Source: Anseranas semipalmata (lineage: Eukaryota > Chordata > Aves > Anseriformes > Anseranatidae). Taken from it: a stretch of DNA of 64,000 nucleotides. The notes under the pieces were generated by a model. The model did no database searches. It had not been told where the DNA came from and saw nothing but the letters and a program-made list of their open reading frames with translations. A program made the position numbers and the translations under genes. This document shows, one piece after another, positions 1 through 13,590 of this stretch (positions are counted from its first letter, which is position 1; every line of letters starts with the position of its first letter). The stretch spans positions 159,983 through 223,982 of the forward strand of contig VXAA01005607.1 in NCBI GenBank assembly GCA_013399115.1, in the 5' to 3' direction.

Positions 1-3000
1 TCCAGCTCCAGCACTGCCAGGGGCATCCCCAAACCTTTCATCTGAGCAGAGCATCCTGGCCTCTTTTCTGAAGTAAATTTGGAAACCACAGACTTACAAA
101 AGATCTCTTTCCAAATACATCTCACAAGGACAGACACCACCTCAGATTTTTCCATGAATGTCAGGAAAGCCATGGGCAGCAGAAGTGCAGCAGTAACAGT
201 GCTTGCTGCCTGATCGTGGTGTCCAAAGGAAAGAGAAAATGAAAACAAGAGTAAATTAATCTCTAATTTTTCATGATGGCAGCACAGCTACTTCTCACAG
301 CAGGGCACAGGATCATTATAGACTACCCTGTCCTCGTCTGTACAAAAGTATTTGCTTCATCCAAGCAATTTTCAAAGCGCAGTTTCTTTCTGACCCTCCT
401 CACCTCTGTCCTCATCTCTGTGCCATGAATGACTCTTTGCTTTCCATCATCTTCACGTCTGAGCTCAGACGTCAACGGCGCACCCTTGAAACTAATGACC
501 ACGTAGTACACGTGTCCAACGCAGTGCGTGCAGAGGACTGTGCGTCCAAGCAACGACTGCATGAGCAGTGACTAATTCAATTAGTTACTTCCTCCATTCC
601 ACAGGGCTGCCCGATGCTTTATAGCAATTAAATATCATGATATGTGGGAGAAGCAAATACGGTAATGTCTATGCCATGCTAAAAACATCGACCTTTCTGT
701 GGCCGTAAGTAAGGCACGAGCTGCACCTCGGTTCCTGTTGCTGCCTGCTGGGCTGCCCTGGGTGGCTGCAGCATCCTCCCCGCATTCCTGCCCTTAGCAC
801 ATGCCAGGCACTGCCAACAGTGCAGGCATGGCCCGTGTGCTCCTTATCTCACCTCACTTATTCATTCATTTTAAGCTGTTGCATGTAAGAATGTGTTTCC
901 TTCCTTCCAACAGCATTAGTCAAAGCATTTCTGATGTGGTTTGTCTCTCATTTACCTGTCAAGATCTGGTTAACGATGTTGTGTGCTCCTTCCTAATAGC
1001 AGGTGACACTGCAAATCACTAGCAGAGCCTGGAGCTGGCGAGTAACTTCTGCGTAACACAAAGCTAAGACAAATCATTCATACAGAACTGAATCAGAAGA
1101 AAAATATTTCAGCTGCATCTGATAAGACAGCTGCAAAATATGCATGGCCTTTTGGAGTATAAGACAGAATATGAAATATGTAGAGAAAACATTTCTGAAT
1201 GGCATTATCAAAAATGTTTAGCATATGGTTAGCAGTTTCCACTCAAGTGGAAGATAAACCTTTTATAGACTATAGTAGGAGACGTGATTTGCTTCCAATG
1301 GCACGTTTGAAAAGCACGTTCGAATCAACCAGGTTAGGAGGTGATGCAGAAATTTGTCAGCTAAACAAGGGAGGTTACAGACCTGAGGGTGAGATACAAA
1401 ATAAGATATTTAATTGCATAAGAGCCAATAAAAGTAAGGACATGAGGCTAGAGAATTTTATTCATATTACTAATCTTCTTAAAACTACTGATAAATGGGC
1501 TGCTCCCTGAGGATGAGTTGTGGCACTGAGCCTCCAGTTTCGTTGTCTTATAGAAAGTCTGAGATATGAAAAGAATTAAGTTTTCTTCCAGTGTTTAGTT
1601 GTTCTAGATTGGATACCAGCAGAGGGTCATATTATCTTCTGTGAGATGAAAGAAATTTAATGCATACTGATTATATGTTACTGCTAGAAGCAAAATAGCA
1701 ACACTTTAAAAGAGTAAACGCTCTTTCTATAAATACTATGCATATATTGTAGAATTAAATTCCCAGTTCAAGATCCTGATCCTTTTTAAATTTTTTTATT
1801 AAGGAGTGGAAGTGCAATGGATGTTGCCATATTGCCCTCTCGTGGGGCGAGCCTGTAAATAGCAGCCAAAGATGCCCGAGCTGCAAACTCCCCTTCCTCG
1901 GTGTCGCTGAGGTTTTCCCTGGCCTGAGCTGAGCGCCCAGGGGTGCCCAGCCTGAGGAGAAAGTGCTCAGAGACCTGCCCATGGTAAACATTAAGTCCGT
2001 AGTGTCTTCTGCTTCGGCATTTCTGTAGAACACAGCCTTGAGGCTGGTTCCTTACAGGAATTGCAAAGATCATCCCAGAGTGTCAGAACAATAAGCAGTC
2101 CAAATATGATAAAACTCCTCTTCTGAATTCTCTTTCCATGGGACTTTATGTAACAAACAGCAATTAAAAAGCAGGCGGATGAACAACGTTATTTTGTGGC
2201 GTGCTGCATGCCTTGAAGCGCATGTCAGAACTGCAGATAACTCTATGAATGGGAGTCTATAGGCGGATCCATCTTGCTTTACTGTGAATGATGCTATCTA
2301 TCACACAGATTGCTACAATTGCCTCCCACATTGTTATATCTCATCTCTATTCTGTGCTGTTCTTCTGGGAATTTTAAAGCAGCATTTTCCTGTCTAGCCA
2401 AGGTGCTTTTGTCACCCGTACTGAGAGAGTTGTCTGAGCGCTGCGTGGTCTCTGAAATATTTATCCTCTCACTTTTCCTGTCTAGTAGGGAAATTCTCCA
2501 TTTTGCAGATGACAAAGTGAGGCACAAGATTAATTCCGAGCTCCAAAAAGAGATTTATGCATATAGAGTGGTGCTTAGGCAGAATTTGAGAGTCGCTATC
2601 CAAAATGTACATTGTCAAAAGCCCCATTCTATGGCTAGAGATGTCTGCTAGCATGCAGGAAGCTGCAGTGGGTTCCCTTCTCTGCCTGAGGGAGACAAAA
2701 AGTGACAGTGGTTCAACTCCTTGTTACAAGCCATTTATTTCTCTATGTGCAATAGAAGCTCCTCAATAAGACTGCCTTCAGAGAGGACTTCACATGCAGC
2801 TTGTGCTAGCAGTCACGTTGGGGTGGTGGAGGAGGAGGCATAACCTGGGAAGCTCCCAAGGGGGAAGGAATCAAGATATGATCTTGTCCTACCCTGCTGT
2901 GACTAGCTGAGGGAAACACTGCCTTGCTTGTTTGATGCACGCGACATCTACCACCCCAGAGAAAAGACTTCCCTGAGAGCCTGCTGCAGTGTCAACAGGC

Positions 3001-5108
3001 ACACAGCACACAGCTCTGTCTCCACTGAGCTGACCAGGTAGGTGTACGTTTAACCTGGGAGGCTGTTTGGGGACTGACCTGCTGCGTGCATTCAGAATTC
3101 ATTGCACTAGCCTGAACTATCCTGCAGTTCAATTAAGATGACTCCATCACATAACATGATGGCCTTCTTCTGTTCAATAGCCTAGAGCATGGCTCCAGAA
3201 AACACAAACCATGGGTCCTAGGCACTTCTAATCCCATGAAAGTTTGAGTCCCCAGCTCCCTGAGCTTAGAAAAATGTCCTAAACATCAGGCAGTGTGTAT
3301 TTGGGGTGGGAATACTCCCCATGACTCTTGAAGCCGGGCCATTGTGCATCTGAGAATGGAAGGACCACAGCACCAGCAGAAAGCATCCATGACCTGGAGC
3401 CCAGAGGATAGTGCGTATCCTGAGATGAGGAGCCTGGCTCCTATTCTAGTGCATTTTCTCTGCTTTAAGAGCACTGAGTTTCAATTTTCTTAGCAGTCTG
3501 AGGAACCACAGAATGTCCCTCTCCAAACTAAATGCCTAATCCCAAGCCCACTCACCCATGGGGACCTTTGCCTGCTGCTCCCACGAATTCATCACTTTTG
3601 ACTATGGAGTGGACTGAGCTCAGTTAGAGGCAAGGATCTGTACAAAATGCCTCATAAGCTGGCTGCTAATGTATTTTCCTGTAATGCAGATCTATTGGTG
3701 CAAACTTCTGCAGGGGCGATGCTGGTCTGGGATTTAGCTCTCACCTCCTGGGCACATTTCCTAATCCCTGGCTGTGGAAGAGAGCTGGCAAGACACCACA
3801 GGCAGTGGTTTCATGGCTCTGAATCCCTGTTTCCCTGGGGAAACATCAAAGACAAGGTTTTAGATACACAGCTCTCTTGGTGTTCCTGGTTGACTTGTTC
3901 GAAACTCCCCTGTGCTCAGTGATTTGGCTTTTGTGCATTGCCACTCGGATGCCTGATTTTCCTGTCTTCGCTGGAGAGTGTGTGTCACCTTTGCAGGGGG
4001 CAGCGGCAGGGCAGGTGCTGGCAGCAGCGATGCCACCCGCTGTACATTGCCGCTCCTACAGCCCCACGCTGAATGCCTGCTCTTGAATGCTGAAAGTAAC
4101 AGAGTGCTTTGTTTTCTTTCTTGTATTTTTGACAACTAGTGATCCTAGAGCCCATCTGCCCTCAAATATTTTGTTTGACAAAGATCGTTCGTGTTGCTTA
4201 TTAACAGCTCTTAAATCTAGGCAACTAACACTTCAACATCGAAATTTGGAGAGTAGCCTGCCTCGTCTCCTTCATATGTTGTGTGGAAAGAAAAGCTCAC
4301 CCAGAAACTCTACAAAGCTGGAAGTAAAGGTCGGGGCAATTTTAAAGTGATCAGTGGTGGGTTACATTAAAATGCAGTGCAACACCTGGATTTTCTGATT
4401 TGTCCTCTGAAAAACTCTTTCCCCACCAACTATAAGAGCAGGCACATATAAGACTAGGCACCTCCTTCCCTTACTTGGTGTGAATATCTCCTAAATGTGA
4501 CTGTGTGATAACAAATAGCATTAGCACTTTTCTACCTCATAATGCAGTACAGCAGTAAAGAAAAAAAATAATGTTACATTAGAAAATAGATCCTGTTTTT
4601 CTGTAGAATGCAAATTTCTCATTTTGAATCTTCATCCAGGAAATCTCTTGGGTGTTGATTAAAAACCCACCCAAAGAAGATCATGTCTTAGTATGTACAC
4701 GTCTTTAAGCAGTTGTTTAAGGATATCTCTATTCAGCAAAGCACAAAAATGTGTGCTTACAGGCCAATTTCTCCCATAAGTGCACTATTGAGCTGGGATT
4801 TTGAAATACATTATCACCTCTGTTTGAAATCTTCCCTCACTTTGGAGCTCTACTTCTTTCAGAAAGAAAAGCCATATGGAACTAATCATGCACATTTTGT
4901 CTAGCAGATAGGCATTGTAGCAGATTGTGTTTTCCCTTGAAGTGATTGTCCATATGAGCATGCAAACTGTGGTGTGCACATATCCAGACATGCAAGACAA
5001 GATTTTTAGTTCTAACAACATCCATGCTGATGTAGCTCCTGCTTAGTCGGGTAATAATCATAAGAGATCAGCATACTCATCACTGACTATCTACCAGCCA
5101 AATGAAGC

Positions 5109-5127
5109 TTTTTTTTTTTTTTTTTTT
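5109..5127. repeat. Poly(T) tract
   Basis: Nineteen consecutive T. Confidence 0.95.
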
Positions 5128-5582
5128 GGCATGCCGCCCTCCCACAGGCCTTACTCTTTTTGAGCTTGTTTTCATTCTTAATTTCTTTCATTTAACAATT
5201 GGATTTATTTCCTCAGCTGTTGGCTCCTCAGAAACATAGCAGAGTTCAGATTACAGATCCCACACGTGGCTCTGAGGCACCAGTCAGGTGGCAAACTTGG
5301 GCCCTGCCTCAAGCCAGGCTCTTTCCCAGAACCTGTCCAGACCCCATAAGACGTTACAGACTAAATGCACTGGGATGAGTCTCAAGTTCCTCCAAGATGC
5401 TTTATGGAGTAGAGTCTGTATGATATATACCTTGCTCTTCTCCCACCAGTCCATCTAGCAGTAGCTTCTTTTGCAGCCAGTTTGGCAGAAAGCATGGGCA
5501 GACTGCTGAGGTCACAGTTTTTCAATACCCACAAACTAGACAGAACAGATCCTGCAAGTGCACATTCTCTCTTAGGGCTGGA

Positions 5583-5607
5583 AAAAACAACAACAACAAC
5601 AACAAAA
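5583..5607. repeat. (AAC)n microsatellite
   Basis: About six CAA/AAC units in an A-rich context. Confidence 0.9.
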
Positions 5608-7897
5608 CACCTTCTTACTACTTCTCTGCCTTGGAAAGAATGGGTTTCCTTGCAGGTTCATCCAAGGTACACATTTATAGAGGTTTCTTGGCTCTTATAA
5701 GATGAAATAGTAGGTCCCCTCAGATTGCCCTGTGCTAGGACTCAAGCATAATGTGACATTCATTTTATACAAGTGTGCTGTTTTAAGTGGATCAATCAGT
5801 TAATGCAAACATGGTGAGAAAAGACTTCTTAATCTGGAGGACTTTGTGCCAAAATATGATAAAGTGATAGCAACACCCTGTGTTTGAGATTGGCTTTCTT
5901 TTAAATTCACCTTATTATTAAATGCACCTGGACTTGTAAGTGTGCAGCAGGAGCCTTGGAAAAGTGTCAGCTGTCCAACAATTCTTATATGAGAAGACTG
6001 GAGAGAGATGATACACTAGGCAAAAGGTTGTACATAGACAACATTTTTATTTACAATCCCCAAGTACTCAGTTCTTTTCACCCATTGCACACATCTCTTC
6101 TTCCTCTAAATGACAGCAGTTGCTGACGATCTGTCTCAAAGTAGAGCTCTTAATCTTTTCCTGATTCAAGCTGTCACCTTCATGAGTGTTTTACAAGTGG
6201 CACTTGATGTCATGGTCATAGCAATTCAATTCTTTGCCTCTTCAGTCTTGGTAAAGCGTATGCCTAGCAATTGCCAAGGGAAAAGCAGCAGGTGATGGAG
6301 GATCTGGAGCTCCTGGATCTAGGCTCCTGGAGACCTTTGGCCCCAAAGCAGATGGGACTTTGAGTGGCTCAAGAAGTCAAAGGCTATCATTTTATTTCTA
6401 AGAACATCTAGAACCATTAAGCATAAGCAACAGTGCACACTATGTTTATCTGTTAGTGTGGTAAGTCTAGAAGTCATTCACATCCTCCTTGACAGCATAT
6501 CAACACAGTCTTGAGATACGAAGGTTCAGCTAGACATCACTGCTGCCAGAGGCCACTTGTTTGTACCTACCAGCCTCTCATACCTTCATATTCTACAGAA
6601 TAGCTTTGGAGGTGTATTGAATGATACATTCCTCTTTCTCTCTACACTGTCAAACATCATTATCAATGCCTTTCAACAACTAATTAGCCAGGTATCTTTC
6701 TACATTGGAATCAACCATTTCAGAAGCTGAGGTGTTAGACAATGCAACTTGTGGAGACAGATCGCAGTCTGGTTTCTTTGGTGTTGTGCATTTACCTTCC
6801 TCATCACTTCTCTGGACTCTCTTCTTACATGATTCATCTTCTGCAACAACTGGATTCTCTTCTAGAACAGGGGCTAGGCAAACAGCCCTCCTCATCTCAG
6901 GAAGAAAGAATTTCATATCAATGACTCTTTCCTTTCATAAAATTGATTCCTTTTGGATTACCAACCAGCAGACTCCCCATGTCAACCATTCTGACAGCCC
7001 CAGCCTGACTGTAATCCCTCTTGTAGCTGCAGAAACTTTTAATTAGTCAGAGGAAGTATGCTTTCAAAACAAAGCTCTGACTGAGGTAATCTGTAACAAA
7101 TGCCTCAAGGACTGAATAGAGGGTAAGCATTTGGTCACATATAAAATTGCGTTTCCTGTCCACAAAAGAACTTACATATGTATTGGTACTCTAGAGATAT
7201 GGGCTGTGTGGAAAGTGTGCCAGCCCTTCCTTTCATACCCAGGCAGTGATGGTCAATACTAATGCTACATAGCAAACAGGGAAGTACCAAGACATTTTCC
7301 CTTTGTTGAGAAGCAGAAAATCTCTGCACCTAGGGTGTGATATTGCAGTCCAGTTTTCTGTGGTCTACACCTCTACCACTCAAATTATGGGTCATGTTAC
7401 CATTCTTACAAACAGCCTGACTCAGTAAAAGCAGTTCAAGACAATATCTTCACAAAATTTTCTGTGATCAGGCACATCCCATGGTCAATTTTCTTATGAC
7501 TTGTGAAGGTAGAAACAGATCTCTGCTCCTGAGCCAGTCTGTCTCTAGGAGGTGACAATACCTGCTAGATGCCTTCCTTCCTGTTCCTCCCAAAGCTCTG
7601 AGGAAGGCAAGCCATCTCATCTCAATTGCAGTAGTGTGGCTGAGGTTATTTGTTTCTCGTCCTGTTCTTTCTCATGGTGCTATTTCCCAATCAGTGGTCC
7701 CAGACTTCTAGAAAAAGGGATTTGGGGAAGGATGGCTTCATCTAAACCTCGAGTCCCTGCATCTCACAGCATTAAGTCTGGAAGACTCTTGAGGGTAAGA
7801 GTATGACTGATCTTGCTTAGGATGAAACCTCTGTATGAAGAGCAGAAAAGAGTCTACTAGATCTGAATGAAGGCCAGTGGACTGGCTTTTTGAGACT

Positions 7898-7902
7898 GTA
7901 TG
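7898..7902. repeat. Target site duplication GTATG, left copy
   Basis: Five bases directly before the LTR terminus TGTGCTGG, identical to 8969-8973. Confidence 0.8.
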
Positions 7903-8968
7903 TGTGCTGGTTTTACTCTGCTGGGCAGCTGAACTCCACCATAGCTGCTCTCTCACTCCCCCTCCTCAAAGGAAGAGAGGGAGAAAATATGACAGAAAGG
8001 GCTCAAGGGTTGAGATAAGGAAAGGGAGCTCACTCACCAATTATCATGGGCAAAACAGACTCAGCATGGGGAGATTAATATAATTTATTGCTTATCACTA
8101 GCAGACTAGAGCAGTGAGAAACCACAAGCAAACTACAAACACCTTCCCCCACTCACCCTCTTCTACCTCCTCCCCCTGAGCGGTGCAGGGGAATGGGGAA
8201 TGGGGGCTGCGGTCAGTCCCTAACGCTGCGTCTCCGCTGCTCCTTCACGGTCACTCTCTGCCCCTGCTCCACGTGGGGTCCCTCCCACGGGATGCCGTCC
8301 TTCCTGAGCTGATCCTGCGTGGGCTTCCCACAGGCTGCAGCTCTTCCAGAACTGCTCCCATATGGGTCCGTACCACGGGGCCCATCCCTCAGCACCAAAC
8401 TGCTCCAACATGGCTCCCCCACGGGTGGCAGCTCCCGCCAGATCCCCTGCTCCTGCATGGGCTCCTCTCCATGGGCTGCAGCTCCGGCCCGGGGCCTGCT
8501 CCTGCGGGGGCTCCCATGGGCCGCAGCCTCCTTCAGGCCACATCCACCTGCTCCATGGGGGCTCCTCCATGGCTGCAGCGTGGAGATCTGCTCCGTGTGG
8601 TACCCATGGGCTGCAGGGGGACGGCCTGCTCCACCATGGGCCTCTCCACGGGCCGCAGGGGAACTTGTGCTGCGGCGCCTGGAGCCCCTCCTGCCCTCCT
8701 TCTGCACTGCCCTGGGTGCCTGCAGGGCTGTTTCTCACTCCTCTCTCCCAGCTGCTGTGGCACAGCAGTTTGTTCCCTTCCTTAGCTCTGCTCTCCCAGA
8801 GGCCCAACCAGCGTCGCTCCCTGGCTCGGCTCTGGCCAGCGGCGGGTCCCTTTTGGAGCCGGCTGGAGCTGGCTCTGATCTGACCTGGGGCGGCTGCTGG
8901 GCTCTGCTCACAGAGGCCACTCCTGCAGCCTCCCTGCTACCAAACCCTTGCCACATAAACCCAATACA
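7903..8968 (-). mobile_element. Solo LTR of an avian endogenous retrovirus family (1066 bp)
   Basis: On the minus strand the element starts TGTATTGGGTTTATG (from 8968) and ends CAGCACA (7903), giving TG...CA termini. It is flanked on both sides by the identical 5-bp direct repeat GTATG (7898-7902 and 8969-8973), the expected target site duplication. An AATAAA in minus orientation lies at 8089-8084, towards the 3' side as expected for an LTR poly(A) signal, which sets the strand. No internal retroviral region adjoins it, so it is a solo LTR left by recombination. The central part (about 8330-8660) is GC-rich with degenerate CATGGGCTGCAG repeats. Long open frames here come from base composition, not genes. 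Five-base duplications occur in ERVL and some ERV1 elements; I do not assign the class. Confidence 0.85.
8470..8658. repeat. Degenerate tandem repeats inside the LTR
   Basis: The core CATGGGCTGCAG or a close variant recurs at 8470-8481, 8515-8526, 8568-8578, 8605-8616 and 8647-8658. Spacing is 37 to 53 bp, with partly similar intervening text (CTGCTCC, GGGGGCTCC). A related GGCTGCAG also lies at 8333-8340. Confidence 0.75.
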
Positions 8969-8973
8969 GTATG
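8969..8973. repeat. Target site duplication GTATG, right copy
   Basis: Five bases directly after the LTR terminus CCAATACA, identical to 7898-7902. Confidence 0.8.
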
Positions 8974-11900
8974 TAAATGTGCCTGTGAATTATAGGGTGA
9001 TACTTTAAGCATGATGCTAGAGTATTTACTGAAACTTAAGAACACGGACCTTTTCCTTAGTTTGCTGAAAGTGCATCTGATAGCTTTAGCCACCTTGCCT
9101 TTTCCCACAGAAAAGTATTTTGTTTTTTCCTCCCAACAGTTGCACAGTTCTGAATTTCATTGCATTGATTTTACTACAAATATGTGTCCAATATGGAATA
9201 TTGAATGCTGTGAGAAGGTAATGTTGAGGAACTTAAATTTCCCACATAGGAGATGGATGTGAAGAGAGAAGGTAGGAATTTATAGCAGGATGAAATTTTG
9301 AAATATTTTTTGTAATGGCTGTCATTTGGATTAGACAGATGATTGTAGTTTCAAATGGGCTTCCAGCAGATTGAGATAGAGAAGTTAATTTTTTCATTAG
9401 AGATATAGTTCAGCATATAGCTGTACTTGTGAATGGGTATATGACTAATTCCTTAATACATATGTAAGAGAATTAAAAGGGTATATGATCAACATCATAA
9501 ACAGAAAGACATATTTTACAGTCCTAGCTGGGACTGAATGAATACCTCATGGATTGAAAAGGCAGTTTGGGTTCACCTGGCATTATTCACATGGCAGGTA
9601 ATTTAGATCTAGCCTCAATTTGAGCTCTGGGGTTTATGGTGAGTGAGAAAGGAACTGAAGGAGGTAGATGTGTGTGCTTCCTTGTATGCTGCAATACTTG
9701 GCCTTGAAAATTCACTGAAGTGGACAATTTTATATAAAATAATTAATGGACAAAATGACTCAAAGTCATTTGTTCTGTCAGCAGATCAGTGCACCAACAG
9801 CCATGCTATGGGTATGCTTAGTCCCTTTTTCTGACCAGTGATAAAGGTGAATGGTTTTACTTCACCAGGAATATGCCTTAATGATGATACTTGCGCTTGC
9901 TTCAGAAGTCATGCAATCAAAAGTGGGGAGCAAAGAGTCCTTTGAGAGAGTGCAACTATTGATCTAGGTCTCATACAGCTCTATTAATCGAGTTATGAAA
10001 AGTGTCTGAAAGCAAATCATATCTCATTCATCAGTGGCATAAAACACTGGGGAGATTGAGTTGATTAGCAACATTTCCATTGCTTGGCCACTTCATTGAG
10101 AAATCAATCATTTGAAAAACAAGAGCGGTTGGAACTCTAAACAAGCATTTGATCAAAAGGGAATAGGAATATAGCAAAGATTTTCTCTTCTATTTTTCAG
10201 GGGGATTCTGTTATGTATCTTATACTGCTGTTTGATTTGATCGTTCTTGACAACTTTCCTCGTATGCTGAAGAATTCTCCATCTGGAAGAAATATTAACT
10301 CATCTCCCTTATATAGAATAACAAGAACAATGACGGTTGGTTTTATCCCTGTGAGCAGAAAGAACATGTTGTGCTCTCTGAAGATGTGAAGAGAACAATG
10401 TCTAAAGGAATTACTTTGGAGTGGTTAAATAATTATAGAAGATGGGACAGTTATCTTTTGTCTCGGTTATGTTTATCTTTTCCTAGATTTCCAAACTGTT
10501 GTTTGTTGCTTGTGGTTATTCAGAACACCAGTAATTTTAAAAGGTCAGTGTGCATATGTGTGCCTGTGTTTGATAAACAAAATAAATAAAATTTTCTTTA
10601 TAGTACTGATTCTAAATCTTTGCATCTCTTGCAATCTCTTGCAAAAGATGATTTGCATATAGTTATGACATATCGTTCTTTGGTTGCTTCACTCATTACT
10701 CGATGACGTTATGAAGGTTAAAGAGAAAAAATATGCAACTGAAAGTGGTAGATTTATTTATCTTATTTTAAAAAGCTCAATACCAAAGTCCACAAGCATT
10801 CATACAGGTCGTAGTCTGATTTGTAAAAATTAAATTTCACTTTTATATGTCTTAGTAATGTTTCAGTTCTCATTTACAGATATTATTGTTCTTTATCATG
10901 GAGAATTAAAACATAATAAAATCACAGCAACGTTTCAAAAATATTTTTAACCTAAGAAGCTCTTCTCTTTATGATGGAAAACACGTACTACTTTCCCTAC
11001 TTTGTATCTGAGAAATTGCCACAAATACTGAAGGCATAGAGTAGGTCATTAGCTAAGGCAAGAACTGAGATGAGTTTCTCTGAGTTGTGAATCTGTGTCC
11101 TCACTACCTGATTAGGTAGCTTTTATTGCAGAAGCAAATATTCAATCTTTATTATGTGCACTGCAGTACAATCTAGCAAGCTACAAGCAGGGAGCAGAAA
11201 CCCACTGTTTAGGACAGCCTGCAAATTCAAACCAAAAATACAGCATAGCAGGGAAATGATGGATGAAAGAGCAGTGCATCCCAGTGTATTTTTTATTGAG
11301 GGCCTATTTCTTTGGTTTTCTGCATATTCTGGCCAGTACTACAGCCTTAAGATGAATTTGACAACCTTAAAGTCTTCTTTCCACCCTTCAGAAAACTGGC
11401 AATGAAATAAGATTTCTGAAGTAAGTAGCTGGCATGCATAAGTTACCATTCAGTACCCAATATGCAACAGAGCCACAGGTGTTGATTTCACACTCTTCTA
11501 AACAAAATCGGCAATGATTGGAAAGGTGAACATCATTCAATTATAGTATGAAGTCTAAAATCTTTTTCTGATGTTACATTTAAAGAGAATGGTCTCAAAT
11601 ATCATATAAAAGACTCAAGAAATGTTAACTCGCAGCCCTCTGTGGGCTGTATTCAGCTGGGTCTACAAGACACTTAAAATGAAAAGACTGTATAAAGTTC
11701 TGCTAATTTTTTGCAAGTTTTTGCTGTGTCTATGATAGATAACAGAGTATAAATACCATGGCAAGCCTTACCTGCCCAGACCAGCACCCTTCATTGTGGA
11801 AACTGAATTTAAGTTATGCTTAGTGATAAGCATTGTGGTGACCTTTGGTAGTGCATGTCATTACACCTTACAAATGTTCACAGCTCTGAAGAGAAGAGCT

Positions 11901-12371
11901 AAGGGAAGCAGCAGTGCAAACAGTGTGGCTCCAAGGAAGGGAAAGGGAAGGCTGGGCAGCATCCCATGAGAACTGAAATCCTGTAGGCAGAAGGGCAGTG
12001 TGTGACCCCAACCAGAGCCTGAGAGCCAGCGCTATAAACAGACAGCAAAATGGGTCATTTAAAATCTACTTTCCCCGTCCCCAACTTGAGATTTATACAC
12101 AAGAAGAAATCTGGAAAGCCACTGGACTTGTCAAGAGAGCCTCAAGTGAAGATTCACCTGCAGTCTAATTATCACATTAGACTGCTGTGAAGTGGACGGC
12201 TGATCTCAGAACAGATCTGTCTACAGCACAAGAGTAAGTAGGTCTACTGGATTTCTATTGAGTTGCTCAATTTCTAATTATGGGTGCAAAAAAACATAGT
12301 GCCTGCAGTATTTCTTACATGTGGTTACCAAAAAATATTTCCAGCAATTAAAAAGTAGCAAATGCAAATGG

Positions 12372-12400
12372 AAAAAATAAAAATAAATAAATAAATAAAA
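12372..12400. repeat. (AAAT)n microsatellite
   Basis: AAATAAATAAATAAAT-type units preceded by an A-run. Confidence 0.9.
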
Positions 12401-13552
12401 CAGGAAGAAAAAACAGTTATCTAGGTCTCTGACACAAATATGACAGTAAACTTAGGAATGGCTTTAATTTTTCAGTCCACCTTTGCTTTGTGCTTGCATT
12501 GAGGCATACAGCCAAAGATGTGCCTTGAAAAATATGTGTTAAAACAGAGTTTTGCACAGTAAAAGTGCTCCTTCCAAATAAATGCTTGTAGGAATAAAAT
12601 ACCATGGTAATCAAGTGTTATTAGCTTTTCATAACTTTCTTTTATAGTCTCATTTATCAAGCTACCTGAGCATGGTTTAGACATCTTCATGGATGCCAGC
12701 TCCAAAGAACAGGCACATCAGTTACCTGTGCTTTGCTGAACAGGCGGGCTGCTCTCCTGCACAGGATCAGTTCACCTCTCTGCTCACTCTGCAAATGAGA
12801 AGAAGGGCTGGAAGTGGGACCAAGACTCGCTGGAGTCCCGCTCAGTGATTTCACCAGCATAACCACCCTTTCCCAAAGCAGGGTATGTTGAAGGGCAGGC
12901 CTGAGAGGCAGTTTATGTTCCTGGCCCTTCTCAGTCATGGAAGCAGCCTGCCCTAGACACCCTTCAGTGAATAGAAATGTAGTTTCCTGCAGGCATGAAA
13001 AATATTCTGCGAAAGATCCAGAAAGGTGAACAGATAGGAAAATATGATACAAAATGCATTCTTTCCACACAGGACAACTGACATTTCCATGCGGTGCCCA
13101 GTGCCAGGCAGCTGGTGAGAAGGTGCCAGGTTATCACACAGCCAGCACCCTCTGCACAGCAGCACACAGCCAACCACACAGCCACCACAGCAGGCCGGGG
13201 ATGCTTTACCTCATTCCTTCAGCGCTATCTTAGGGTAAAAAAGCATTCGTGTGGAATAAATGAAATGCATTTTCATTTCTGTCTCCATTAAACACAGCAA
13301 ATTTCAAGACAAGCAGAGTCTGCATGTAGAATCTAGAGCACTTAACATGCCAGCCGTTAAACAAAATACAACATGCATCTTTAATTCTAAGAGGCAGTCA
13401 CTACCCTATAACATCATTGTCATTTTAATTAAAGTGCCTCAAATGAAAGAATAACAGGGCACTCGTAAAAATCATAAGAAATTGCTTGTGAATGCAGATG
13501 TCACAGAGAAGCCTAAAATACAACAGATGCAGAAATTCTTTTTCTCTGCTGT

Positions 13553-13590
13553 CCTTGCCTTGCCTCGCCTCGCCTCACCTCGCCTCTCCT
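13553..13590. repeat. CCTYG pentanucleotide repeat
   Basis: Consecutive five-base units CCTTG, CCTTG, CCTCG, CCTCG, CCTCA, CCTCG, CCTCT and CCTTT. Confidence 0.9.

Larger units (their letters stand above)
1..7897. other. Intergenic DNA, no gene recognised
   Basis: AT-rich with short open frames in all frames, none resembling a known protein. Simple repeats lie at 5109 and 5583. A coding-like minus-strand segment at 6680-6934 is treated under findings. Confidence 0.7.

Noticed and set aside
1199..1510. 103-residue + strand open frame
   Set aside because: No recognised motif, no splice or promoter context, and AT-rich surroundings; chance is likely.
8183..9008. Open frames of 160-230 residues on both strands
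   Set aside because: They lie in the GC-rich LTR; open in several frames at once because of composition and internal repeats, with no retroviral protein similarity.
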